The notes under the pieces: generated by a model
What the model saw: the letters and a program-made list of their open reading frames with translations, nothing else
What the model was told of the DNA's origin: nothing
The model's database searches: none
NCBI GenBank assembly: GCA_945897545.1
Contig: CAMDGJ010000124.1
Location: 1 to 8,665, forward strand
From: Flavobacterium psychrophilum
GTDB lineage: Bacteria; Bacteroidota; Bacteroidia; Flavobacteriales; Flavobacteriaceae
Direction: 5' to 3'
Length of the DNA stretch: 8,665 nt
Program-made: the position numbers and the translations under genes
Part shown: one piece after another, positions 1-6,381 of the stretch
Numbering within the stretch: the first letter of the stretch is position 1
How the letters are laid out: each line of letters opens with the position of its first letter

Positions 1-2232
1 AATGGTTCTAATTCCTGAAATCACTTCGATAGTGTTTTCGAAATCGGAAATTAATTGCGCATTGAACGGTTTTATTTCTGGCCAAGTCGAAACGATTAAA
101 GCTTCGTCTGGTGTCCTTTCTGCCAATAATTGCCAAATTTCCTCGGTCAAAAATGGCATAAACGGATGCAACAATTTCATATTTTTTTCGAGCATTTCTA
201 TAGCTTTCGCCAATGTTACGCTGTCAATGGGTTGCTGGTAAGCCGGTTTAATCATCTCCAGGAACCACGAACAGAAATCGTCCCAAACCAATTTATAAAT
301 ACCCATCAAAGCATCGGAAATTCTGTATTTTTCGAAATTGTCTTCGATTTCCAAAAGCGTTTGTTGCAATTTGGCTTCATACCATTCAATCGCTACTTTT
401 GAAGATTCTGGTTGCGGAATCGAATCCGAAACTTCCCAGCCTTTTATCAATTTGAAAGCATTCCAGATTTTATTAGTAAAGGCTTTTCCTTGGTTGCATA
501 ATTCTTCGTCGAACATAATATCGTTTCCTGCAGAAGCGCTCAAAAGCAAACCTACACGAACTCCATCGGCACCAAATTTTTTGATTAACTCCAATGGTTC
601 TGGTGAATTCCCCAACGATTTCGACATTTTGCGTCTTTGTTTGTCACGAACCAAACCTGTCAAATACACATTTGTAAATGGTTTTTTGTCTGCGTATTCA
701 TATCCTGCAATAATCATTCGCGCCACCCAGAAAAACAAAATATCTGGACCCGTTACTAAATCATTGGTTGGATAATAATATTTAAAATCTTCGTTTTCTG
801 GATTCATAATCCCTCCGAAAACCGACATTGGCCATAACCAAGAAGAAAACCAAGTGTCGAGTGCATCAACGTCTTGACGAAGGTCAGAGGTTAGAAGTGA
901 GAGGTTAGAAGTTTTTTCTTTGGCTAAAGCCAAAGCATCTTCAATAGTTTCAGCGACAACAAAATCTTCTTTTCCATCTCCATAGAAATAAGCAGGAATT
1001 TGTTGTCCCCACCACAATTGCCGAGAAATATTCCAATCGCGAATGTTGTTCAACCAATGTGCGTAGGTATTATTAAAACGAGCCGGATGCAATTTAATAT
1101 CGCCATCGACCAAAACAGATTGAATGGCAGGTTTTACTAAATCTTCCATTTTTAAGAACCATTGATCTGACAATCGAGGTTCGATCACGGCTTTGGTTCT
1201 TTCCGAAGTTCCGACCTTATTTAGGTATATTTCAGTTTTGGCTAAAGCACCATTTTCCGCTAATTCTTTCTCAATTTCATGACGAACTACAAAACGGTCT
1301 TTCCCTTGGTAATGCAAACCAAAACTATTCAACGTTGCATCTTCATTGAAAATATCGATGATCGCTAAATTGTGTTTTTCGCCAAGCGTTTTATCATTCA
1401 CATCGTGCGCTGGAGTCACTTTCAAGCAACCTGTTCCAAACTCGATATCAACATATTCATCTTCTATAATTGGAATTAGTCGACCACAAATTGGTACAAT
1501 AGCTTTCTTGCCTTTCAAATGCGCAAATCGTTCGTCATTTGGGTTGATGCAAATGGCAGTATCTCCGAAAATAGTTTCCGGACGTGTGGTTGCAACAGTC
1601 AAGAAATCTTCTGAACCTTCGATTTTATATTTAAGGAAATATAATTTTCCCTGTTGTTCTTCATAAATCACCTCTTCGTCAGACAAAGTCGTTTTGGCTT
1701 CGGGATCCCAATTGACCATTCGATAGCCACGATAAATCAAGCCTTTATTGTATAAATCGACGAAGGATTTAATGACAGAAGCCGACATATCAGGATCCAT
1801 CGTGAACTTGGTTCTATCCCAATCGCAAGAGCAACCCAATTGTTTCAATTGTTCTAGAATAGTTCCACCATATTTGTCGGTCCAATCGTAAGCGTGTTTC
1901 AGGAACTCTTCCCGACTCAAATCAGCTTTATTAATTCCCTCAGACTTTAATTTGGCGACCACTTTCGCTTCTGTAGCAATAGATGCGTGGTCTGTTCCTG
2001 GAACCCAACAAGCGTTAAAACCTTTGAGACGCGCTCTTCGAATCAAGACATCTTGAATGGTATTGTTCAGCATATGTCCCATGTGCAAAACTCCTGTAAC
2101 GTTTGGTGGAGGGATTACTATGGTATACGGTGTTCTATGGTCAGGTTCAGAATGGAAATAATTGTTCTCCATCCAGTAATCATACCACTTATTTTCAATG
2201 GTTTTAGAGTCGAATTGTGCAGGAATTGTCAT
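1..2232 (-). CDS. valS: Valyl-tRNA synthetase (C-terminus cut by left window edge)
   Basis: Cytoplasmic class I aminoacyl-tRNA synthetase that attaches valine to tRNA-Val and edits mischarged threonine. The reverse strand is open from ATG at 2232-2230 to base 1, giving 744 codons with no stop. Family members are about 880 residues, so roughly the last 130, including the C-terminal coiled-coil arm, lie outside. Visible landmarks: PPPNVTG followed by the HIGH-box variant HMGH at residues 50-53; an editing (CP1) domain with TTRPET at 215-220; [13 protein letters not shown] around 456-468; KMSKS at 535-539; then the start of the anticodon-binding helical domain. The start is well supported because the usual N-terminus ([20 protein letters not shown]) begins there. 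The gene is divergent from the DUF1573 gene with 162 bp between them. No T-box-like leader is visible. Residues 441-451 are encoded by a short tandem DNA repeat. Identification is secure. Confidence 0.97.
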   Translation of the reverse strand, partial: MTIPAQFDSKTIENKWYDYWMENNYFHSEPDHRTPYTIVIPPPNVTGVLHMGHMLNNTIQDVLIRRARLKGFNACWVPGTDHASIATEAKVVAKLKSEGINKADLSREEFLKHAYDWTDKYGGTILEQLKQLGCSCDWDRTKFTMDPDMSASVIKSFVDLYNKGLIYRGYRMVNWDPEAKTTLSDEEVIYEEQQGKLYFLKYKIEGSEDFLTVATTRPETIFGDTAICINPNDERFAHLKGKKAIVPICGRLIPIIEDEYVDIEFGTGCLKVTPAHDVNDKTLGEKHNLAIIDIFNEDATLNSFGLHYQGKDRFVVRHEIEKELAENGALAKTEIYLNKVGTSERTKAVIEPRLSDQWFLKMEDLVKPAIQSVLVDGDIKLHPARFNNTYAHWLNNIRDWNISRQLWWGQQIPAYFYGDGKEDFVVAETIEDALALAKEKTSNLSLLTSDLRQDVDALDTWFSSWLWPMSVFGGIMNPENEDFKYYYPTNDLVTGPDILFFWVARMIIAGYEYADKKPFTNVYLTGLVRDKQRRKMSKSLGNSPEPLELIKKFGADGVRVGLLLSASAGNDIMFDEELCNQGKAFTNKIWNAFKLIKGWEVSDSIPQPESSKVAIEWYEAKLQQTLLEIEDNFEKYRISDALMGIYKLVWDDFCSWFLEMIKPAYQQPIDSVTLAKAIEMLEKNMKLLHPFMPFLTEEIWQLLAERTPDEALIVSTWPEIKPFNAQLISDFENTIEVISGIRTI
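885..912. repeat. 14-bp tandem repeat (two copies) inside valS
   Basis: On the plus strand CAGAGGTTAGAAGT (885-898) is followed directly by GAGAGGTTAGAAGT (899-912), a 13/14 match. Each unit itself looks like two related 7-mers; on the coding strand these are ACTTCTA and ACCTCT(C/G). The repeat is translated in frame as part of ValS residues 441-451, in the linker before the conserved DALDTWFSS segment. Because 14 is not a multiple of 3, the two copies are read in different frames. Confidence 0.75.
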
Positions 2233-2294
2233 AAAAAGCAACTGTTACAACCAAAATTTAGCTTTGGTCTGATTTTTGTATTTTTAACTATGCG

Positions 2295-2302
2295 CAAAAG
2301 TA
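2295..2302 (-). promoter_or_regulatory. Probable valS promoter -7 box
   Basis: The reverse strand reads TACTTTTG, an exact match to the Bacteroidetes -7 consensus TAnnTTTG, about 62 bp upstream of the valS start codon. The upstream -33 element is weak: no TTG lies at the usual spacing, and the best candidate is TTTCGC at 2331-2326, 23 nt upstream. The inferred leader is about 50-55 nt. The call rests on consensus match and position only. Confidence 0.5.
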
Positions 2303-2338
2303 AATAATTAAGTACAGTATAAAAAGCGAAATAAATAA

Positions 2339-2368
2339 TTGTACCGTTAATTAAAAAAAGTATTTTTA
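2339..2368 (+). promoter_or_regulatory. Probable promoter of the DUF1573 gene
   Basis: TTG at 2339-2341 is followed after 19 nt by TATTTTTA at 2361-2368. This fits the Bacteroidetes arrangement of TTG, 17-23 nt, TAnnTTTG with one mismatch in the -7 box. The start codon lies 26 nt after the box, leaving a leader of about 20 nt. The 11-mer GTATTTTTACT here (2360-2370) recurs exactly before lgt (8318-8328), which supports it being a promoter word. Confidence 0.5.
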
Positions 2369-2394
2369 CTAAATAGAATTTTAAAAAAAAGAAA

Positions 2395-2784
2395 ATGAAA
2401 AATATCGCCACACTAATAGCAATCGTATTCATTTGTAGTTTTGGTTTTTCCCAATCTGGCCCTAAAATAGAATTCAAAATAAAAGACAATACATTAGATT
2501 ATGGAACTGTAAATAAGAAAAAAGATAATGGCGTTCGCTTTATTGAATTTACCAATACTGGTGATGCTGCTTTGATTATTACTAGTGTTTATTCAACTAG
2601 TGGATTTACATTTCCAAGTACACCAACGGAACCAATAATGCCAGGAAAAACAGATAGAATCGAAATGAAATACAATATGAGTCCAGGCCCAATTAGAAAA
2701 ACAATTACAGTCGAAACCAATGCGGTTAATTATGAAGGCGGAAGAGCTGCCTTGAAAATAAAAGGAGAAGTGATTGCAGATTAA
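2395..2784 (+). CDS. Small secreted DUF1573-type protein lacking the usual cysteines
   Basis: A 129-residue protein with a cleavable-type signal peptide (MKNIATLIAIVFICSFGFSQ, cut near residue 20), so probably periplasmic or surface-exposed. C14 lies in the signal peptide without a lipobox, so it is not a predicted lipoprotein. The mature part follows the DUF1573 beta-sandwich (Ig/ASPM-SPD-2-Hydin-like) layout: LDYGTV at 34-39, FIEFTNTGDAALIITSV at 49-65, IMPGKTDRIEMKY at 81-93, ITVETNA at 104-110 and ALKIKGEV at 119-126. Most family members carry SCGCT after the second motif; here the position reads STSGFT (67-72) and the mature protein has no cysteine. Its function is unknown, and a binding or structural role is only a guess. 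It stands alone, divergent from valS and convergent with the protease gene. The start fits the signal peptide and the promoter 26 nt upstream. Confidence 0.85.
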   Translation: MKNIATLIAIVFICSFGFSQSGPKIEFKIKDNTLDYGTVNKKKDNGVRFIEFTNTGDAALIITSVYSTSGFTFPSTPTEPIMPGKTDRIEMKYNMSPGPIRKTITVETNAVNYEGGRAALKIKGEVIAD

Positions 2785-2798
2785 TACTAAATAAACTT

Positions 2799-2840
2799 AA
2801 AAAACGCGCTTGTTGATTAAATTCTACAAGCGTTTTTTTT
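2799..2840. terminator. Bidirectional intrinsic terminator between convergent genes
   Basis: A perfect 7-bp stem, CGCTTGT (2807-2813) with ACAAGCG (2826-2832), encloses a 12-nt loop. Eight Ts follow on the plus strand (2833-2840). On the minus strand the stem is followed by CG and then six Ts (complement of 2799-2804). It begins 14 nt after the DUF1573 stop codon, and the T-tract overlaps the stop codon of the protease gene (2839-2841), so it can serve both genes. Confidence 0.8.
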
Positions 2841-4170
2841 ACAACACGTTTAACAAGTGAAATCTGAACTTCATAATTTGGCTATCTCTTTCGATCTCAA
2901 AGGTTATCCAATCTTCGTCTTCAGATTTCAATAATGTATTAATTCGCTCTAAAGTAAATTCATATCCAGGCTTATCATTAATACTGACAATTACATCCCC
3001 TTTTAAAAGTCCACTTACCGCAGCTGGAGATTTTTTTCGAACATTGGCAATTATATAAATTGGTTTTAAAACAAATTTATATTTAAAATTATTTAAAGCA
3101 TTGTTGCCTCTTGTATCAACCGCATCCACTATTATAATTGGAATCGTCTCCAAACGAACGGTTTCCTGAACCCACTGCAAACCGAAATGCTGCAATTCGA
3201 CACCACTTTTATTGTAACTAAAAGGAGAATTAAAATTGTTGTTCTTCCTTAAAAACATCTTTTGATTAGAATAATCAAAAATAATCGAGAATCTTCTCAA
3301 AATTTCTGAACCCACTGAACCTGCCCGATCTTTTACCATTCTTACATTTTTTATCGACGTCGAATCAGGAAAAGCAACTATAGGATTTATAAATTCAAAA
3401 TTAGCTATCTTAAATTTTGAAACCTGAGCTCTTTTCCCCTCTACCTCACCACTAAAACCTTTTCCCAAGTAATCCTCAAAATTTTTTGATGGAATTCTTA
3501 TCCCTTTCGATTCTTTTTCGAAAAGCCAAATGGCATCACTATTCCCTATATCAACTAATAATTTTACTGGGATTTCATTTGAATTTAAAACCACACTGCC
3601 AGCAATGTACGGTTTTGATCTCTCTATAGTAATTGGGACTAACTGGAATTTTTTATTGATTCGCTTCCTGTGTTTATCAGAATCTTTATAAACTGAAATT
3701 TTTTTACTGCTGTAATTTATTTCCACCAAATTATTTTTCAAAAAATTATACCCAATGATGCCATTTACTGGAATTCCAATATGGGAGGACAGATTAAAAC
3801 TTTGGTCTAAAACTATATACAACAGATGATTTTCAGATTTCATACCATTGCATTCTAAAGTGTTTTTAGTTGATTTCAATCCTTCAATAGAAGCCTCACT
3901 TCCTAACCCTCTCAAAGTTATTTTTTCAACATTAAAAAAATTTACTTCCTTTTTGTCCTCCATACTAAATAAAATAGTTTCCTCAACGCCAGAATCCAAA
4001 AGAAAATTCAACTCAATACCATTAACATATATAGGAATAAATATTAGATTATTGATGAATTTAAAAGGGAAATCTACTTTCTCAACTCCATTTTCAAAAA
4101 CAAAACTTTCTTGTCCAAAAACGGATAAAGAGCAAGTAAACACCCACACTACAATAATAATTTGTTTCAT
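2839..4170 (-). CDS. Secreted two-lobed aspartyl protease (retropepsin-like) with C-terminal PDZ domain
   Basis: A 443-residue protein with an N-terminal signal peptide (MKQIIIVVWVFTCSLSVFGQ, cut near residue 19-20), so likely periplasmic or exported. Lobe 1 has the catalytic-type motif LLDSG (D59, S60, G61) and the hydrophobic-Gly motif NGIIG at 136-140. Lobe 2 repeats the plan with LLVDIG (D207, I208, G209) and a matching segment VGSEILRRFSIIFDY. A PDZ-like domain covers about 370-440, with SPAAVSGLLKGDVIVSINDK as its recognisable core. Both aspartates are present, but the second triad is DIG rather than D-T/S-G. Proteins with aspartyl protease and PDZ domains are common in Bacteroidetes, and their substrates are mostly unknown. 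The gene is isolated: convergent with the DUF1573 gene and divergent from the aminotransferase gene. Fold assignment is fairly sure; proteolytic activity is inferred. Confidence 0.85.
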   Translation of the reverse strand: MKQIIIVVWVFTCSLSVFGQESFVFENGVEKVDFPFKFINNLIFIPIYVNGIELNFLLDSGVEETILFSMEDKKEVNFFNVEKITLRGLGSEASIEGLKSTKNTLECNGMKSENHLLYIVLDQSFNLSSHIGIPVNGIIGYNFLKNNLVEINYSSKKISVYKDSDKHRKRINKKFQLVPITIERSKPYIAGSVVLNSNEIPVKLLVDIGNSDAIWLFEKESKGIRIPSKNFEDYLGKGFSGEVEGKRAQVSKFKIANFEFINPIVAFPDSTSIKNVRMVKDRAGSVGSEILRRFSIIFDYSNQKMFLRKNNNFNSPFSYNKSGVELQHFGLQWVQETVRLETIPIIIVDAVDTRGNNALNNFKYKFVLKPIYIIANVRKKSPAAVSGLLKGDVIVSINDKPGYEFTLERINTLLKSEDEDWITFEIERDSQIMKFRFHLLNVL

Positions 4171-4184
4171 AAATATGATTTGCC

Positions 4185-4192
4185 TAAAGTTA
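4185..4192 (-). promoter_or_regulatory. Possible -7 box for the aspartyl protease gene
   Basis: The reverse strand reads TAACTTTA, matching TAnnTTTG at 7 of 8 positions, 14 nt before the ATG. A second overlapping candidate, TATTTTTTG (4201-4193), has one extra spacer base. No good -33 TTG is visible at 17-23 nt. The call is tentative. Confidence 0.3.
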
Positions 4193-4266
4193 CAAAAAAT
4201 ATAGAGTTATAAAACCCATTAAATTAGAAATTAAGGAGAATGACTCGTATAAATTCGAAAAAAAAT

Positions 4267-4278
4267 TGCAAATTTGCA
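4267..4278. repeat. Perfect 12-bp palindrome before the aminotransferase gene
   Basis: TGCAAATTTGCA is its own reverse complement and lies 16 nt upstream of the aminotransferase ATG at 4295. It sits about 10 nt after a weak -7-like TAAATTCG (4250-4257), so it could be a transcription-factor operator. No regulator is encoded nearby, and an AT-rich palindrome can arise by chance. Confidence 0.35.
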
Positions 4279-4294
4279 TCAAATTTTTATCAAT

Positions 4295-5518
4295 ATGCCT
4301 GAAATTTCAATTAGAGGTCGCAGAATGCCAGAATCACCAATTCGAAAATTGGCACCTTATGCAGAAATTGCAAAAAACAAAGGTCATAAAGTTTATCATT
4401 TAAACATAGGTCAACCCGATATAAAAAGTCCAGAAATCGCTATAGAAGCGATTAAAAATATGGATCTAAATATCATAGAATACGGCCCATCTGCTGGTTA
4501 CGAAAGTTACCGAAAAAAGCTAGCCCAGTTTTATATTAATCAATCAGTACAGGTTGGATACGAGGATATAATGATTACAACTGGAGGTTCTGAGGCGCTA
4601 TTGTTTGCACTTGGTAGCATAATGGATCCGGGAGATGAAGTTATTATTCCAGAACCTTTTTATGCTAATTACAGCGCATTTTCAGAAGAATCAAGCGCTA
4701 GAGTTGTGCCCGTTATTTCTAATATCGAAAGCGGATTTACGCTCCCCTCGATTGAAGAATTTGAAAAAGCCATTTCGCCGAAAACCAAAGCTATTTTAAT
4801 ATGTAATCCAAATAATCCAACAGGTTATTTGTACTCGGAATCCGAAATAAATCAATTGGGTAAATTAGTAAAAAAACACGATTTATTTTTGATTGCAGAT
4901 GAGGTGTATCGTGAATTTATTTACGACGAAAGAGACAAACATTTTTCTGTAATGAACTTAAAGGGAATTGAACAAAATGTGATTATGATTGATTCCGTTT
5001 CCAAAAGATACAGTATGTGTGGAGCACGTATTGGTTGTATGGTGACGAAGAACAAAGAGGTTATTTCTACCGCAATGAAATTTGCTCAAGCACGATTATG
5101 CCCACCAACCATTGAACAAATAGCCTGTGAAGCAGCAATTGATACTCCTCAAAGTTATTTTGATGACGTAATTTCAGAATATCGCATTAGAAGAGATACT
5201 TTAATTAGCGAATTACAAAAAATAGAAGGTGTAGTCGTAACCACTCCAAAAGCTGCTTTTTATTGTATCGCTCAACTTCCCGTAGACAATACCGAGGATT
5301 TCTGTCAATGGATTCTTGAAAAATATGACTTGAATGGCGAAACAATAATGATGGCCCCAGCGGCAGGTTTTTATTCAACTTCTGGAGTGGGCTTGAACCA
5401 AGTTAGAATTGCTTATGTTTTAAATGAAGAAGATTTAATTCGGGCTGTCCAGATTCTAAAAGAGGCAATTCAAGTATACAATTCGGTAAAAGAAACAAAA
5501 TTTATAAAACTTCAATAA
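4295..5518 (+). CDS. Class I PLP-dependent aminotransferase (aspartate aminotransferase-like)
   Basis: A soluble 407-residue fold-type I aminotransferase that would move an amino group between an amino acid and a 2-oxo acid with pyridoxal phosphate. Landmarks: N-terminal NIGQPDI (37-43); TTGGSEAL (95-102), which holds the cofactor phosphate; NPNNPTG (171-177) with N174; ADEVY (201-205) with D202, which contacts the pyridine nitrogen; SVSKRYSMCGARIG (234-247) with K237 as the Schiff-base lysine; and R371 in QVRIAY, which binds the substrate carboxylate. The ATG at 4295 is preferred because MPEISIRGRRMPESPIRKLAPYAE is the expected N-terminus; an in-frame TTG at 4274 would add only MHQIFIN. The family resembles aspartate aminotransferases, but the sequence alone does not settle whether aspartate, aromatic or other substrates are used. 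folE follows after 103 bp. Confidence 0.92.
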   Translation: MPEISIRGRRMPESPIRKLAPYAEIAKNKGHKVYHLNIGQPDIKSPEIAIEAIKNMDLNIIEYGPSAGYESYRKKLAQFYINQSVQVGYEDIMITTGGSEALLFALGSIMDPGDEVIIPEPFYANYSAFSEESSARVVPVISNIESGFTLPSIEEFEKAISPKTKAILICNPNNPTGYLYSESEINQLGKLVKKHDLFLIADEVYREFIYDERDKHFSVMNLKGIEQNVIMIDSVSKRYSMCGARIGCMVTKNKEVISTAMKFAQARLCPPTIEQIACEAAIDTPQSYFDDVISEYRIRRDTLISELQKIEGVVVTTPKAAFYCIAQLPVDNTEDFCQWILEKYDLNGETIMMAPAAGFYSTSGVGLNQVRIAYVLNEEDLIRAVQILKEAIQVYNSVKETKFIKLQ

Positions 5519-5519
5519 C

Positions 5520-5610
5520 AATACTACATAGCAGTAATTATTAAAAGCTATAGAAATTCTTTGGCTTTTATTAATTATCTTTACCATTTAATAATACATA
5601 GCACTGTAAT
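5520..5610. repeat. Direct repeat pair flanking a hairpin before folE
   Basis: A 19-nt copy at 5520-5538 (AATACTACATAGCAGTAAT) recurs at 5590-5610 with one substitution and a 2-nt insertion (CT after TACATAGCA). The start-to-start distance is 70 bp. The shorter word AATAACAAT also occurs in both places, at 5514-5522 and 5608-5616. The two copies bracket the hairpin at 5535-5577. The pair is clear in the sequence; its function is unknown. Confidence 0.6.
5535..5577 (+). terminator. AT-rich hairpin after the aminotransferase gene, possible terminator
   Basis: The 14-nt arms TAATTATTAAAAGC (5535-5548) and GCTTTTATTAATTA (5564-5577) pair at 13 of 14 positions around a 15-nt loop. The 3' arm itself is T-rich, but no clean T-run follows (TCTTTACCATTT), so termination would be weak. 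It may be a read-through or processing hairpin between the aminotransferase gene and folE. Confidence 0.4.
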
Positions 5611-5621
5611 AACAATTTTTA

Positions 5622-6293
5622 ATGATAAACAACGAAGAATTCCATGACGAAATAGGAGACAATCATATTGGTTCATCTGCAAAAAACCCAGTAAGAGAGG
5701 ACGCTTTTGACATTTCTGACGATCAAAAAATCGAAATAATAAAAAAAGATGTCGAAAATATTCTACTTACACTTGGAATGGATTTGACCGATGATAGCTT
5801 AAAAGGAACTCCCAATCGCGTTGCCAAAATGTTTGTAAAGGAAATTTTTGGGGGACTTAATCCTTCCAGAAAACCCAAAGCTTCAACATTTGAAAACGGC
5901 TACAAATATGGAGAAATGTTGGTCGAAAAAAACATCACCCTCTACTCTACTTGCGAACACCATTTACTTCCCATAATTGGAAGAGCACATGTTGCTTATA
6001 TTTCAAACGGGAGAGTGATTGGATTATCAAAAATAAATAGAATCGTCGAATTTTATTCTAAAAGGCCACAAGTACAAGAACGTCTAACGATGCAAATCGT
6101 GCAAGAACTTCAAATCGCACTTGGCACACAAGACGTGGCTTGTATCATTGATGCAAAACACCTATGCGTTAATTCAAGAGGGATAAAAGACATAGAAAGT
6201 AGTACGGTAACATCTGAATTTGGTGGTAAATTTAAAGAAGAACAAACCCGTAGAGAACTATTAGCTTATATAAAGTTAGAAACGAAATTTTAA
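5622..6293 (+). CDS. folE: GTP cyclohydrolase I
   Basis: Cytoplasmic enzyme that opens GTP to 7,8-dihydroneopterin triphosphate plus formate, the first step towards tetrahydrofolate and also the entry to queuosine-type deazapurines. The protein has 223 residues, a typical length. The core is fully recognisable: GTPNRVAKM (62-70), LYSTCEHHLLPIIGRAHVAYI (108-127), IGLSKINRIVEFYSKRPQVQERLT (133-156), DAKHLCVNSRGI (177-188) and TVTSEFGGKF (195-204). By family alignment the zinc ligands are C111, H114 and C182, with catalytic histidines H113 and H180; all are present. The first 30 residues or so are an acidic, variable extension before the conserved domain. ATG at 5622 is the only sensible start, in an AT-rich context without a Shine-Dalgarno sequence. 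It lies 103 bp after the aminotransferase gene and 88 bp before cysS. Confidence 0.97.
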   Translation: MINNEEFHDEIGDNHIGSSAKNPVREDAFDISDDQKIEIIKKDVENILLTLGMDLTDDSLKGTPNRVAKMFVKEIFGGLNPSRKPKASTFENGYKYGEMLVEKNITLYSTCEHHLLPIIGRAHVAYISNGRVIGLSKINRIVEFYSKRPQVQERLTMQIVQELQIALGTQDVACIIDAKHLCVNSRGIKDIESSTVTSEFGGKFKEEQTRRELLAYIKLETKF

Positions 6294-6315
6294 ATTTTGG
6301 TTAACTGGTTATTTT

Positions 6316-6369
6316 TTTGATCGGTTAATAGAAATAAAAATTAGAAGGTTCATCCCTTAACCGATTAAA
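6316..6369 (+). repeat. Long inverted repeat just before cysS
   Basis: The 13-nt arms TTTGATCGGTTAA (6316-6328) and TTAACCGATTAAA (6357-6369) pair completely in RNA with one G-U wobble (6319 with 6366), around a 28-nt loop. The inner nine pairs are perfect Watson-Crick. The 3' arm ends 12 nt before the cysS start codon. A run of seven Ts (6312-6318) overlaps the 5' arm rather than following the stem, so this does not look like a terminator. A leader hairpin or an operator is possible. Confidence 0.5.
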
Positions 6370-6381
6370 CAATTCAGTAGA

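Noticed and set aside
2..775. Overlapping plus-strand open frames of 79-145 codons
   Set aside because: They lie opposite valS, whose reverse-strand frame is continuous and carries the family motifs, and they show no recognisable domain.
1346..2307. Two plus-strand open frames of 106 codons each
   Set aside because: Also antisense to valS; their translations are shadows of the synthetase coding sequence.
2233..2394. T-box or other tRNA-sensing leader for valS
   Set aside because: The gap is short and AT-rich, with no specifier stem, T-box sequence or terminator hairpin, and T-boxes are not expected in Bacteroidetes.
2229..2489. Minus-strand open frame of 86 codons with hydrophobic segments
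   Set aside because: It spans the valS promoter region and the start of the DUF1573 gene on the opposite strand. Its hydrophobicity comes from A/T-rich codons.
3848..4204. Plus-strand open frame of 118 codons
   Set aside because: Antisense to the aspartyl protease gene, which has a signal peptide and active-site motifs on the other strand.
4274..4294. TTG start for the aminotransferase, adding seven residues
   Set aside because: The ATG at 4295 gives the expected family N-terminus. The TTG lies inside the 12-bp palindrome and the extension looks non-coding.
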